A DNA stretch of 64,000 bases from Pseudomonas sp. G34 (GCF_031119625.1 NZ_JAVHZV010000030.1:124001-188000), one strand, 5' to 3'. Positions 1 through 8,615 are shown, counted from the first letter of the stretch. A program made the numbers and translations. Notes: generated from the letters alone by a model not told the origin.

Positions 1-1015
1 AGATGGAGATGGCGTCGAGCAGCATGCCGGCCAGCAGCACGGCAATCATCACCAGCACCAGCAGCACCGTGCCGTTATCGGACAGCGAGATCAGCCACTC
101 GGCCAGGTGGCGGAAGGTGCCGAGCATGGTGCCGGCCCAGGCGAAGATGCCGGCCAGGGCGATGATCAGCATCACCACCCCGGAAATCACCGCCGCCTCG
201 CCACACAGGCGCCACAGGCTGCGCCAGTCCAGCTCGCGGGTGACGAACAGGCCGACCAGCACGCCGTAGGCGACGCCGACCACGGCGGCTTCGGTAGGCG
301 TGAACAGGCCGCTGCGCAGGCCGCCGAGAATCAGGACCGGCGCGAACAGGGCTGGCAACGCCTGCTTGAAGCTCGGCCACAGCGCTGGACGCTCGACGCC
401 ATCGGGCGACTCCCAGCCGTAGTGGCGCGACAACAGCCAGGCCGGCAGCAGCAACACGATACCCGCCAGGATGCCCGGGAACAGGCCGGCGGCAAACAGC
501 GCCCGCAGGTCGACGCCCGGCACCACGATCGAATAGAGGATCAGCGCGATCGACGGCGGGATCAGAATGGCGGTCGAGGCCGAAGCGGCGATCAGCGTCG
601 CGGAAAACGGCTTGGGGTAACCGGCCTTGGTCATGCTCGGCAGCATCACCATGGCCACCGCCGCGGCGTCCGCCGGGCCGGAACCGCTCATGCCGCCCAT
701 GATCAGGCAGACCAGCACCGCGACCATCGCCAGCCCGCCGTGGCGCGGGCCGATCAATGCCTGGGCGAAGCGCACCAGGCGCAGCGCCACGCCGGCCTTC
801 TCGAACACCAGGCCAGTGAGGATGAACAGCGGAATGGCGATCAGCGGGTACTTGGCCACCCCGTTGTAGGTGTTGGTGCCGAGGGTGGCGAGCATGTCCG
901 GTGACAGCCCGGCGATGATGCCGATGGCGCCGGACAGGCCGAGGGCGAACGCTACCGGCACGCCGAGCAGCAGCAGGACCAGGAAACTGGCGATCAACCA
1001 CAGATCAGGGCTCAT
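1..1015 (-). CDS. dctM: TRAP transporter large permease DctM (3' end cut off)
   Basis: This is the large membrane subunit of a tripartite (TRAP) transporter, which uses a sodium or proton gradient to import an organic acid delivered by a periplasmic binding protein. The frame starts with MSPDLWLIASFLVLLLLGVP and continues as a string of hydrophobic helices. It includes the family-typical glycine-rich stretch around GGMSGSGPADAAAVAMVM. The ATG at 1015 overlaps the end of dctQ by 11 bases, which implies translational coupling. About 338 codons are visible; family members are usually about 425, so the C-terminus lies outside the window. The substrate cannot be read from the sequence. Confidence 0.93.
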   Translation of the reverse strand, partial: MSPDLWLIASFLVLLLLGVPVAFALGLSGAIGIIAGLSPDMLATLGTNTYNGVAKYPLIAIPLFILTGLVFEKAGVALRLVRFAQALIGPRHGGLAMVAVLVCLIMGGMSGSGPADAAAVAMVMLPSMTKAGYPKPFSATLIAASASTAILIPPSIALILYSIVVPGVDLRALFAAGLFPGILAGIVLLLPAWLLSRHYGWESPDGVERPALWPSFKQALPALFAPVLILGGLRSGLFTPTEAAVVGVAYGVLVGLFVTRELDWRSLWRLCGEAAVISGVVMLIIALAGIFAWAGTMLGTFRHLAEWLISLSDNGTVLLVLVMIAVLLAGMLLDAISI

Positions 1016-1481
1016 CGTGGTCGCTCCCGCGCAGCCGCTCCAGGGTCATCTGGCACAGGCGCACGAACATCAGCACGGCCAGCAGCGGCAGCCACACCAC
1101 GTACCACCAGTTCGGCAGCCCAAGGCCCGGCGACTCGGATTGCCACTGGAATTCCTCAAGGGCGAACTGCCCGCCAAACCACAGCACCAGCCCCAGCACC
1201 AGGGTCGCCGCCAGCCACTGGACGATGATCAATGGCGTGCGCAGCGCCGGGCACAGGCGCTCGAGAAAGCCGATGCGAATGTGCCGGTTGCGGCGCAACG
1301 CCACCGAGGCGCCGGCGAAGGTGAGGATGACCAGCAGGAACACCGACAGCTCTTCGGTGAAGGCGAAGGAGGCATCGGTGAAATAGCGCACCACCACGTT
1401 GGCCAGGCTGATCAGGCTGATGATCACCAGCGCCATCGTGGCGAGCCAGCGCTCGAGCGGCGCGTCGACTTGTTTGTTCAT
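1005..1481 (-). CDS. dctQ: TRAP transporter small permease DctQ
   Basis: This 158-residue protein is the small membrane subunit of the same TRAP transporter and bridges the binding protein and DctM. It has four hydrophobic segments, with short basic loops such as VALRRNRHIRIGFLERL between them, typical of DctQ. Its length fits the family (about 160-180). It lies between dctP and dctM on the minus strand and overlaps dctM. It is separated from dctP by about 190 bases that contain an inverted-repeat element. Confidence 0.92.
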   Translation of the reverse strand: MNKQVDAPLERWLATMALVIISLISLANVVVRYFTDASFAFTEELSVFLLVILTFAGASVALRRNRHIRIGFLERLCPALRTPLIIVQWLAATLVLGLVLWFGGQFALEEFQWQSESPGLGLPNWWYVVWLPLLAVLMFVRLCQMTLERLRGSDHDEP

Positions 1482-1513
1482 GGGGGTCCTCGCAGGAAAC
1501 GGGAGCCGCTACC

Positions 1514-1651
1514 AGGCTGTTGAAAAACTACCTACGTTGCCATTGCTGCGTTAAAAACAGCCTCAAAATGCTCATTTACAACACGTAAACTGCGCTTTTT
1601 CGGCTGTTTTTGCCTTGCACTGACTGCCTCGCCTACGTTTTTCAACGGCCT
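1514..1651. repeat. Nested inverted-repeat element between dctP and dctQ
   Basis: Outer arms of 15 bases (1514-1528 and 1637-1651) match at 14 of 15 positions. Inner arms of 10 bases (1553-1562, aaaaacagcc, and 1602-1611, ggctgttttt) are perfect. The core reads ttaaaaacagcctc, aatgctcattta, gtaaactgcgctt. A second copy with the same core order lies at 40028-40087. I see no coding frame or transposase, so it is a non-autonomous intergenic repeat. Transcribed within the dct operon, it would form a long hairpin. Confidence 0.8.
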
Positions 1652-1673
1652 GCTGCGGGCTCCCTTGACTCGA

Positions 1674-2672
1674 TCAGGGCTTGGCGATGGCGCTGCGGGC
1701 CGCGTCGAGCAGCTTGTCGCCGATCTTCGCTGCCCACTTCTCGTGCACGCTGCGGGTAGCGTCGACGAACGCCTGGCGCTCGGCATCGCTCAGCTCGACC
1801 ACTTCCACGCCACGGCTGCGGATGTCTTCCAGGCGCTTGGCCTGCTGGCTGCGCGACAGTTCGACCTCCCACTTGCCGGCATCCAGGGCGGCCTGGCGCA
1901 GCAGTTCGCGGTCTTCCTCGGGCAGGGTTTTCCACACGCGCTGGTTGACCGCGAAGATCAGCGGGTCGGCCATGTAGTGCCACAGCGTCAGGTACTTCTG
2001 GCCGACCTGGTCGACGCGCGCCACGTCGAATACCGACAGCGGGTTTTCCTGGCCGTCGACGGCGCCGGTGGTCAGCGCCGGCTTGGCGTCGGCCCAGCTC
2101 ATCTGCGTGGGGTTGGCGCCCAGTGCGCTGAAGGTGTCCTGGAACAGCGGCGAGCCGACCACGCGGATCTTCAGGCCGGCCAGGTCAGCCGGCGCACGCA
2201 CCGGCTTGCGGGAGTTGGAGACTTCACGGAAACCGTTCTCACCCCAGGCCAGCGGCACGATGCCGCGCTGCTCGATGGCGGCGAACGCCAACTTGCCGGC
2301 CTCGCCCTGGGTGATGGCGTCGAGATCCGCGTTGTCACGCATCAGAAACGGCAGGGAGAACAGGTTCAGCTCCGGCACCTGGGGCGACCAGTTGATGGTC
2401 GAGCCCACGGCCATGTCGATCAGCCCAGAGCGCATGGCCGAGAATTCCTTGGTCTGGTCGCCGGCGACCAGTTGCGCATTGGGGTAGACGCGCAGGGTGA
2501 TGCGCCCTTCGGAGCGCTGGTTGACCAGCTCCGCCCATTTCTGCGCGGCCTGGCCCCAGGGGAAGGCGTCCGACAGCACGGTGGAAACGGAATATTCGCG
2601 CGCCTGGGCGGCGAAGCCGGCAGACAGTGCAGCGGTTGCGGCCACGGCCGCAAAGAAGCGAGTGAATTTCAT
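1674..2672 (-). CDS. dctP: TRAP transporter substrate-binding protein DctP
   Basis: This is the periplasmic solute receptor of the TRAP system. I chose the ATG at 2672 (MKFTRFFAAVAATAAL) because it begins a normal Sec signal peptide, cleaved near AAQA-REYS, and is preceded by AAGGA at a good spacing. The open frame extends 19 codons further upstream without a signal-like sequence. The mature protein shows DctP/SBP family features: a WGQAAQKWAELVNQRSEG segment near the N-terminus, then an MRSGLIDMAVG region, and DGQENPLSV in the middle. At 332 residues its length is typical. It is first in the dctP-dctQ-dctM order. Confidence 0.94.
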   Translation of the reverse strand: MKFTRFFAAVAATAALSAGFAAQAREYSVSTVLSDAFPWGQAAQKWAELVNQRSEGRITLRVYPNAQLVAGDQTKEFSAMRSGLIDMAVGSTINWSPQVPELNLFSLPFLMRDNADLDAITQGEAGKLAFAAIEQRGIVPLAWGENGFREVSNSRKPVRAPADLAGLKIRVVGSPLFQDTFSALGANPTQMSWADAKPALTTGAVDGQENPLSVFDVARVDQVGQKYLTLWHYMADPLIFAVNQRVWKTLPEEDRELLRQAALDAGKWEVELSRSQQAKRLEDIRSRGVEVVELSDAERQAFVDATRSVHEKWAAKIGDKLLDAARSAIAKP

Positions 2673-2927
2673 GGGGCATCCTTGGATGGATCGTGGTTCT
2701 AGTTGTTTTAAGTGCGTGCGCCTCGACAAAGATCAACAGCGCAGCGGATCCAGCGGCGAGCGGATGGTTCGCCAGGGGTGCCGGGTCGGCACGGGGACGG
2801 CGCCCGCGGGCGCCAGCGCAGCCCGGGCATCTTGTGAACGCACGGGCCGCCTTGCGGTGAAGCCAAGTGTCGCAACTATCCCAGAACGATGGCGCGCATG
2901 CCATACGCAGCCATCGGCCAGCGGCTC

Positions 2928-2933
2928 TATAAT
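2928..2933 (+). promoter_or_regulatory. Candidate -10 element for the MATE gene
   Basis: A perfect TATAAT lies 24 bases before the MATE start codon. No good -35 hexamer is visible at 17 bases, so the promoter may be activator-dependent or weak. The rest of the 2673-2956 spacer shows no other structure I can name. Confidence 0.4.
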
Positions 2934-2956
2934 GCGCAGCCCAAAGGAAGCCCTGC

Positions 2957-4300
2957 ATGTTTCGTGATGCCTGGCGCCATGCGCCGACCCACCGCAAGGT
3001 CTGGGCGCTCGCCGCGCCGATGATCCTCTCCAACCTGTCCGTGCCGCTGGTGGCGCTGGTCGACACCGCCGTGGTCGGCCACCTGCCCCACGCCCACCAA
3101 CTGGGCGCCGTGGCGGTGGGCAGCAGCCTGTACATCCTGATCGTCGGCGTGCTCGGTTTTCTGCGCATGGGCACCACCGGATTCGCCGCCCAGGCCTGTG
3201 GCCGTGGTGACGGCGGCGCACTGCGCCAGGTGCTGGTGCAGGGCCTGCTGCTCGCCGCCTTGCTGGCGCTGGTGCTTGGCGCCCTGGCAATACCCTTCAG
3301 CGGGCTGGCGCTGGGGTTGATGAACCCCTCGGCCGAGCTCGACGGCCTGACCCGGGATTTTCTGCACACGCGCCTGCTCGGCTTGCCGGCGGCGCTGGCC
3401 AACTACGCGCTGATCGGCTGGCTGCTCGGCGCCCAGAACGCCCGGGCGCCGCTGGTGATACTGCTGGTCACCAACCTGCTGAATATCGTGCTGTCGCTGT
3501 GGTTCGTGCTCGGCCTGCACTGGGAAGTGGTCGGCGCCGCCCGCGCTGCGGTGCTGGCCGAATGGGGCGGCCTGCTGGTCGGCCTGGCGCTGGCGCGCCG
3601 CGCCCTGCGTCGCCACCCCGGCAGCACGCGCTGGGCGGCGATGGCCCAGTGGCAAAGCTGGCGCGCGCTGCTGGCGGTGAACCGCGACATTTTCCTGCGC
3701 TCCCTGGCGTTGCAGGCGGTGTTCCTGCTGATCACCATCCAGGGCGCGCGGCTCGGCGATGCCACGGTGGCCGCCAACGCCCTGCTGCTCAATGGCCTGC
3801 TGATCACCGCCTATGCCCTGGACGGCCTGGCCCATGCGGTGGAGGCGCTGTGCGGCCACGCCATCGGCGCGCGGGATCGTCTGGCGCTCAAGCGCAGCCT
3901 GATCGTCGCCGGCATCTGGTCGCTGCTGGCCAGCCTGGTGTTTGCCGCCGCTTTTGCGTTCGGCGGCCACCTGTTCATCAACCTGCAGACCAATATCGCC
4001 GCAGTGCGCGAAACCGCTGACCACTACCTGCCCTACCTCGCCCTGTTGCCGCTGTTCGCGGTGTGGAGCTACCTGCTCGACGGCCTGTTTATCGGCGCCA
4101 CCCGTGCCCGTGAAATGCGCAACGCCATGTTCGTCGCCCTGGCCATCGGCCTGCCGGTCGCCCTGGCGCTGCAGGGCTTCGGCAACCACGGCTTGTGGAT
4201 CGCCTTCCTGGCCTTCATGGCCCTGCGCGGCCTGGCGCTCGGCGTACTGGCTTGGCAGCTGGCACGGCGTGATCAGTGGCTGGCGGTGCCCGGCGGATAG
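2957..4300 (+). CDS. dinF: MATE family efflux transporter, DinF type
   Basis: This 447-residue polytopic membrane protein belongs to the multidrug and toxic compound extrusion family. It shows two homologous six-helix halves, and the N-terminal motif NLSVPLVALVDTAVVGHLP is characteristic of the DinF branch. These proteins exchange cations (sodium or protons) for organic substrates across the inner membrane. The start is supported by AAAGGAAG upstream and the length is normal for the family. It stands alone between divergent dctP and convergent nadE, and its substrate is unknown. Confidence 0.93.
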   Translation: MFRDAWRHAPTHRKVWALAAPMILSNLSVPLVALVDTAVVGHLPHAHQLGAVAVGSSLYILIVGVLGFLRMGTTGFAAQACGRGDGGALRQVLVQGLLLAALLALVLGALAIPFSGLALGLMNPSAELDGLTRDFLHTRLLGLPAALANYALIGWLLGAQNARAPLVILLVTNLLNIVLSLWFVLGLHWEVVGAARAAVLAEWGGLLVGLALARRALRRHPGSTRWAAMAQWQSWRALLAVNRDIFLRSLALQAVFLLITIQGARLGDATVAANALLLNGLLITAYALDGLAHAVEALCGHAIGARDRLALKRSLIVAGIWSLLASLVFAAAFAFGGHLFINLQTNIAAVRETADHYLPYLALLPLFAVWSYLLDGLFIGATRAREMRNAMFVALAIGLPVALALQGFGNHGLWIAFLAFMALRGLALGVLAWQLARRDQWLAVPGG

Positions 4301-4323
4301 ACGCCCCAATAGCGCCCGCCCGT

Positions 4324-4349
4324 AAAAAAGCCCGCCTTAAGCGGCGGGC
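4324..4349 (-). terminator. Rho-independent terminator of nadE
   Basis: A perfect 7-bp stem (GCCCGCC, 4330-4336, with GGCGGGC, 4343-4349) and a six-base loop are followed on the minus strand by six T residues. It lies just beyond the nadE stop codon. Confidence 0.85.
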
Positions 4350-4370
4350 TCGCGGGCGATGCTGCAGCGC

Positions 4371-5198
4371 TCAAGGCACCAGCGGCAACTCGCGCTTGTG
4401 CTGGGTCTTGTCGTAGGTCTGCACGATGGTCTGGTAGACGCTGTCGCTGACCGGCTTGCCCTGCAGGAAGGCATCGATGTCGTCGTAGCTGACGCCGTGC
4501 ACCTGCTCATCCGGGATGCCCGGGCGTTCGTCTTCCAGGTCGGCGGTCGGCACTTTCGAGAATACGCTTGCCGGGGCGCCGAGGCGTTCGGCGATGCGGC
4601 GTACCTGGCCTTTGACCAGGCCACTCAATGGCGCCAGGTCACAGGCGCCGTCGCCAAACTTGGTGAAGAAGCCCATTACCGCTTCGGCGGCGTGGTCGGT
4701 GCCGATCACCAGGCCATTACGGGCATTGGCCACGGTGTACTGAGCCAGCATGCGCATGCGTGCCTTGGTGTTGCCGAGTACGAAATCGCGGCGCGCCGAG
4801 GTCAGTTCGCCCAGCTCGCCGACCTGCTTGGCCAGGCCGGAAACGGCTGGGGCGATGTCGATGGTCTGCACTTCGTCAGCGGCGATAAAGGCCAGCGCGG
4901 CCTGGGCGTCGGACTCGTCGTGCTGCACGTTGTGCGGCAGACGAATGGCGATAAAGCGGTAGGCCTGATCCTGCGTCTCGTCGCGCAGTTGCTCCACCGC
5001 CAGCTGGGCCAGGCGCCCGGCTGCCGAGGAGTCCACGCCGCCGCTGATGCCGAGCACCAGCACCTTGGTACGCGAGGCGGTCAGGGTGTTTTTGATAAAG
5101 GCGATGCGCTTGGCGATCTCGGCGTCCACGTCGGCGTCCGAGGTGAACGGGGCGATGACGCCCAGGGCAGTGGCGATTTCAGCTTGTCGATTGCTCAT
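4371..5198 (-). CDS. nadE: Ammonia-dependent NAD+ synthetase
   Basis: NadE performs the last step of NAD synthesis, amidating deamido-NAD with ammonia and ATP in the cytosol. The 275-residue length matches the small ammonia-dependent E. coli type rather than the glutamine-dependent type. The ATP pyrophosphatase loop is visible as VLGISGGVDSSAAGRLAQLA, and GTDHAAEAVMGFFTKFGDG follows. I chose the ATG at 5198 (MSNRQAEIAT), which has GGGAGAG upstream; the frame extends 14 codons further without support. The gene follows pncB by 16 bases in a salvage operon and ends at a clear terminator. Confidence 0.96.
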   Translation of the reverse strand: MSNRQAEIATALGVIAPFTSDADVDAEIAKRIAFIKNTLTASRTKVLVLGISGGVDSSAAGRLAQLAVEQLRDETQDQAYRFIAIRLPHNVQHDESDAQAALAFIAADEVQTIDIAPAVSGLAKQVGELGELTSARRDFVLGNTKARMRMLAQYTVANARNGLVIGTDHAAEAVMGFFTKFGDGACDLAPLSGLVKGQVRRIAERLGAPASVFSKVPTADLEDERPGIPDEQVHGVSYDDIDAFLQGKPVSDSVYQTIVQTYDKTQHKRELPLVP

Positions 5199-5214
5199 GG
5201 TGTCTCTCCCTTGA

Positions 5215-6420
5215 TTAGCTCGCCTCGAGGCGAAAAACATGTTTCAGGTAGGTCACGAAGTTCGGGTCCCGGCACTGGGTCTTGCCCGGCGTATCGGAAA
5301 TCTTCGCCACCGGCTGGCCGTTGCAGTCGATCATCTTGATGACGATGTTCATCGGCTCGACACCGGGGATGTCGCAAGTCAGGTTGGTGCCGATGCCGAA
5401 GCTGACATGAATGCGATCATGCAGCGCGCGGTACAGTTCAAGCGCCTTGGGCAAGGTCAGACCGTCGGAGAACACCAGAGTCTTGCCCATCGGGTCGATG
5501 CCCAGCTTCTCGTAGTGGGCGATGGCCTTCTCGGCCCAGGCCAGGGGGTCGCCGGAATCGTGGCGCAGGCCGTCGAACAGCTTGGCGAAGTACAGATCGA
5601 AGTCGCCGAGGAAGCTGTCCATGCCGACGGTGTCGGTCAGGGCGATGCCCAGCAGGCCGCGGTATTCCTTGACCCAGCACTCCAGTGCCGCCTTCTGGCT
5701 GTCGATCAGCCGCGGGCCGAGCTGCTGGTGGGCCATGAACCATTCGTGGGCCATGGTGCCCAGGGGCCGCAGCTCCAGCTCACGGGCCAGGTGCACGTTG
5801 CTGGTGCCGACGAAGCGCCCCGGGAAATCGTGCTTGAGGATGTTCACCACCTCTTCCTGCACGCGGTAGGAGAAGCGCCGGCGGGTGCCGAAATCGGCCA
5901 CCTGGAAGCCTGCCAGTTCGTCGGCGCTGGCTTCGCCCTTGAGCCAGTCGAGCTTGCGGTACAGCTGCTCGCGCACCTGTTCGATGACCACCTCGCGGTA
6001 GCGATAGCGGTTGCGCACCTCGGAGATGATCGCCAGCAGCGGGATCTCGTAGAGGATCACGTGCAGCCAGGGCCCGCGTACGCGAATCGCCAGCTGGCCG
6101 GCATCGTCGGTGCCGACGTGCACGTAGCGCATGTTGAAGCGGAACAGGCTGAGGAAGCGGATGAAGTCCGGCTTGATGAACGGGATCTTCTCCAGGTAGG
6201 CCAGCTGGTCCGGGGTGATCGAGGTGTTGACCAGTTGTTCGATCTGGTAGCGGATCTCGGCCAGGTAGGGCGTCAGGTCCTCGTTGCTGCGGCAGCGAAA
6301 CTCCCACTCCACTTCGGCGTTGGGGTAGTTGTGCAGCACCGCCTGCATCATGGTCAGCTTGTAGAAATCGGTGTCCAGCAGGTTCTGGATGATGCTGGGG
6401 GCGAATACGCTCTCACTCAT
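5215..6420 (-). CDS. pncB: Nicotinate phosphoribosyltransferase
   Basis: PncB joins nicotinate to PRPP to give nicotinate mononucleotide, using ATP. The ATG at 6420 (MSESVFAPSIIQNLLDTDFY) is right by homology: the segment DTDFYKLTMMQAVLHNYP is a family signature, and the upstream extension of the frame is out-of-family. HDSGDPLAWAEKAIAHYEKL and VFSDGLTLPKALEL mark the phosphate-binding half. At 401 residues the length is typical. Its start overlaps the end of pncA by 8 bases, so the two are translationally coupled. It corresponds in position to the P. aeruginosa pncB gene of the NrtR regulon. Confidence 0.96.
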   Translation of the reverse strand: MSESVFAPSIIQNLLDTDFYKLTMMQAVLHNYPNAEVEWEFRCRSNEDLTPYLAEIRYQIEQLVNTSITPDQLAYLEKIPFIKPDFIRFLSLFRFNMRYVHVGTDDAGQLAIRVRGPWLHVILYEIPLLAIISEVRNRYRYREVVIEQVREQLYRKLDWLKGEASADELAGFQVADFGTRRRFSYRVQEEVVNILKHDFPGRFVGTSNVHLARELELRPLGTMAHEWFMAHQQLGPRLIDSQKAALECWVKEYRGLLGIALTDTVGMDSFLGDFDLYFAKLFDGLRHDSGDPLAWAEKAIAHYEKLGIDPMGKTLVFSDGLTLPKALELYRALHDRIHVSFGIGTNLTCDIPGVEPMNIVIKMIDCNGQPVAKISDTPGKTQCRDPNFVTYLKHVFRLEAS

Positions 6421-7066
6421 GGTCACTCTCCTCGAGGCGGGCCAGCTCGCTGTCGAGCGCTCCGCTATCGGCGCAGATGATGATGCCCTGCGCGCGCATC
6501 TGTTCGATGGCTTGCGTCGCGCCGGCTTCGGAAATGGCCCGGCACGCCGGAAGATACAGCAACACCTCAAGGCCGGCGCTACGCAGTTGCAGCGCGGTGT
6601 TCTTCACGCAGAAGTCCAGAGCCAGGCCGCCGACCACCACGGCATCAACGCCTGCCACCTGCAGGTATTCGATGACGCCCGTGCTGCGCTTGCGGGCCAG
6701 GTCGTGGTAGCAGGCGCCGTAAGGGTGCAGATCGGGTTCGACACCTTTCCAGACGAAGAAGTCATAGTCGATTGGCGCGGGCAGCTGATCGAGCAGCTCG
6801 AAGCCCGGGGTGCCCGGCACGCAGTGGCTGACCCAGGTCAGGTCGGCGTTGGCGTGGCTCAGGGGCCGGAGCATCTCGTCGTGACGCTCGACCACCCACA
6901 GGGCATTGGCGGCGTGGGCGTCCTTGCTGCCCAGGCGCAGGGTGCCGCGACGCGCCATGTCGTTGAGCGGCGCGGCGATTTCATGGCCGCCAGCCACCGG
7001 CAATTCAGCGGGGCACAGGCTGGTGAAGCCTTTTTGCGCATCGACATCGAACGTGGCGATCTTCAT
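6413..7066 (-). CDS. pncA: Nicotinamidase
   Basis: PncA deamidates nicotinamide to nicotinate, feeding PncB. It is an isochorismatase-fold protein of 217 residues. The start MKIATFDVDAQKGF carries the catalytic aspartate (FDVDAQ), and the nucleophile cysteine is in DAVVVGGLALDFCVKNTAL. A strong Shine-Dalgarno (AGGAGGTG) supports the ATG at 7066; the frame runs 25 codons further into the promoter region. It is the first gene of the leftward pncA-pncB-nadE salvage operon and is divergent from nadD2-nrtR. Confidence 0.95.
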   Translation of the reverse strand: MKIATFDVDAQKGFTSLCPAELPVAGGHEIAAPLNDMARRGTLRLGSKDAHAANALWVVERHDEMLRPLSHANADLTWVSHCVPGTPGFELLDQLPAPIDYDFFVWKGVEPDLHPYGACYHDLARKRSTGVIEYLQVAGVDAVVVGGLALDFCVKNTALQLRSAGLEVLLYLPACRAISEAGATQAIEQMRAQGIIICADSGALDSELARLEESDHE

Positions 7067-7109
7067 CTGACACCTCCTGCTCATGGAGCCGCATCGCTGC
7101 GGGGTGGAA

Positions 7110-7134
7110 ACATATTCCACCAGGTGTATTATGT
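7110..7134. promoter_or_regulatory. Palindromic operator candidate for NrtR
   Basis: The arms ACATATTCCAC (7110-7120) and GTGTATTATGT (7124-7134) are inverted repeats matching at 9 of 11 positions around a 3-base centre. A -10-like TATTAT (7127-7132) overlaps the right arm. The element lies in the 99-base divergent promoter between pncA and nadD2, next to the encoded NrtR, so it is the natural binding site. The assignment to NrtR is inference. Confidence 0.6.
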
Positions 7135-7165
7135 GTGTCAACTCCCATCTGCAAGGAGATTCACC

Positions 7166-7747
7166 ATGCTGCCTTCACCGCTGCAGTGCTTCGCGGCAGG
7201 CCAGGCTCAGCCAACGCCGCAGCATTTCGCGCTGGCCATCTATGGCGGCGCCTTCGACCCACTGCATGCTGGCCACGCCAGCGTGATTCGCCGCGTGCTC
7301 GACAGCTGCGATCAGGTGCTGGTGGTGCCGAGCTACCGACACGCCGATGGCAAGCGCATGGCCGACTTCGACCTGCGCTGCGCCTGGGTCGAGCGCCTGG
7401 CCGCGCGCTTCGCTGATCGGGTACGCTGCTGCCGCCTGGAGCGTGAGCTCGGCGCCGACGGCCGGGTGATCTACAGCTACGACCTGCTCAGCCGGCTGGC
7501 CGAACAACACGCGCTGGCGACCGAGCGCCTGGCGCTGGCGATCGGAGAAGACAACCTCACCCGCCTGCAGACATTCCACCGCGCCGCCGAGCTGCGCCAG
7601 CAGTTCGGGTTGGTGGTCGCCGACGAGGAGATGACCGTGCACAGCAGCGCGATTCGGGCGATGATCGCCGCCGGGCAGGCGATCCCCGAGGCCTGGCAAT
7701 TGCCGGAAATTCAGGCGGATTTGACGATTTACAGGAGGGCCGTGTGA
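7166..7747 (+). CDS. nadD2: Nicotinate-nucleotide adenylyltransferase, NadD2 type
   Basis: This cytidylyltransferase-fold enzyme of 193 residues probably adenylylates nicotinate mononucleotide. The nucleotide-binding motif GGAFDPLHAGHASVI and the C-terminal HSSAIRAMI motif are both present. AAGGAG at a good spacing supports the ATG at 7166. It is the first gene of the rightward nadD2-nrtR pair and its stop overlaps the next start (GTGA). P. aeruginosa has a gene of this kind at the same place, in addition to its general nadD elsewhere in the genome. Confidence 0.92.
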   Translation: MLPSPLQCFAAGQAQPTPQHFALAIYGGAFDPLHAGHASVIRRVLDSCDQVLVVPSYRHADGKRMADFDLRCAWVERLAARFADRVRCCRLERELGADGRVIYSYDLLSRLAEQHALATERLALAIGEDNLTRLQTFHRAAELRQQFGLVVADEEMTVHSSAIRAMIAAGQAIPEAWQLPEIQADLTIYRRAV

Positions 7748-8454
7748 GTTCTGTTGAAGTGCTAGCTAGCGTGGACCTGATCGCCTTGCGTATGGATGCC
7801 GAGAGCCGCCAGTTGCACGTGCTGCTGCACCGTCGCGAGCGCGAGCCGTTCACGGGCCAGTGGGCGCTGCCCGGGGTGATCGTCAATGGCAGCACCCGCG
7901 ACGCCAACCTGGAAGCGGCCGCCCATCGCGTGCTGCGCGACAAGGCCCAGGTGCTGCCGCGCCACCTCGAACAGGTCGGCACCGAAGGCAGTGCCGAGCG
8001 CGACCCACGGGGCTGGTCGATGAGCACTTACTACCTGGCCCTGCTGGCGCCGGACACCGAAACCGCCGATGACGGCCTGCGCTTCGTGCCACTCGACGAG
8101 GTGCTCGATGGCCGCCTCGCCCTGCCCTTCGACCACGGGCAACTGGTGCGCCTGAGCGTCGAGCGCCTGGCCGGCAAATCCGTCTACACCAGCCTGCCGC
8201 TGTACCTGGCACCGCCGCGCTTCAGCGTGCTCGATGCCCTGAATGCAGCCCAGGCCTGCCTAGGCACGACGATCAACAACACCTCGCTGCGCAAACGCCT
8301 GGAGAAGATGAAGGACGCTGGCTGGATTCGCGACACCGGCGAGAAGAACTTCCCGAAGATGGGCCGCCCCCAACAACTGTGGGAGCTGACCGAACAGGCC
8401 GAGGGGGTGTTCGTGTTCGATCGGAGTTTGTTGGCGGATCGGGCGAGCAGCTAA
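7744..8454 (+). CDS. nrtR: NrtR: Nudix-related transcriptional regulator of NAD metabolism
   Basis: This 236-residue protein has an N-terminal Nudix fold (about residues 1-150) followed by a C-terminal winged helix (about 155-230), the architecture of NrtR. Family members repress NAD salvage genes and release DNA when ADP-ribose or a related NAD derivative binds. The Nudix box is degenerate: after GVIVNGSTRDANLEAAAH there is HRVLRDK instead of the catalytic REUXEE, so it should bind rather than hydrolyse. It starts with GTG at 7744, overlapping nadD2 by 4 bases. Likely targets are both operons that flank the 7110-7134 palindrome. Confidence 0.9.
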   Translation: MSSVEVLASVDLIALRMDAESRQLHVLLHRREREPFTGQWALPGVIVNGSTRDANLEAAAHRVLRDKAQVLPRHLEQVGTEGSAERDPRGWSMSTYYLALLAPDTETADDGLRFVPLDEVLDGRLALPFDHGQLVRLSVERLAGKSVYTSLPLYLAPPRFSVLDALNAAQACLGTTINNTSLRKRLEKMKDAGWIRDTGEKNFPKMGRPQQLWELTEQAEGVFVFDRSLLADRASS

Positions 8455-8463
8455 TCTGCTTTT

Positions 8464-8615
8464 GTGGGAGCGGGCGGGAGCGCCTAGTTCATGCCGGCGA
8501 GATCGCGAACATCGCCCATAGTCTAAAGGATCCAACCAGCACCTGAATTGATCTTTGGCCAGGCAGGAGCTCCTCGCTCATGCCCGAGATTTTCGCGGGC
8601 ATGGCCCGCTCCCAC
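8464..8615. repeat. REP-like inverted pair in the nrtR-AhpD spacer
   Basis: GTGGGAGCGGGCG (8464-8476) pairs with its complement in gggcatggcccgctcccac (8597-8615). The same unit recurs at 19153-19200 and 40239-40287. This and the next repeat fill most of the 330-base gap 8455-8784, where I see no gene. Confidence 0.7.

Noticed and set aside
1514..1651. Insertion sequence between dctP and dctQ
   Set aside because: Only inverted arms are present; no transposase frame exists and the element is 138 bases long, so it is a non-autonomous repeat.
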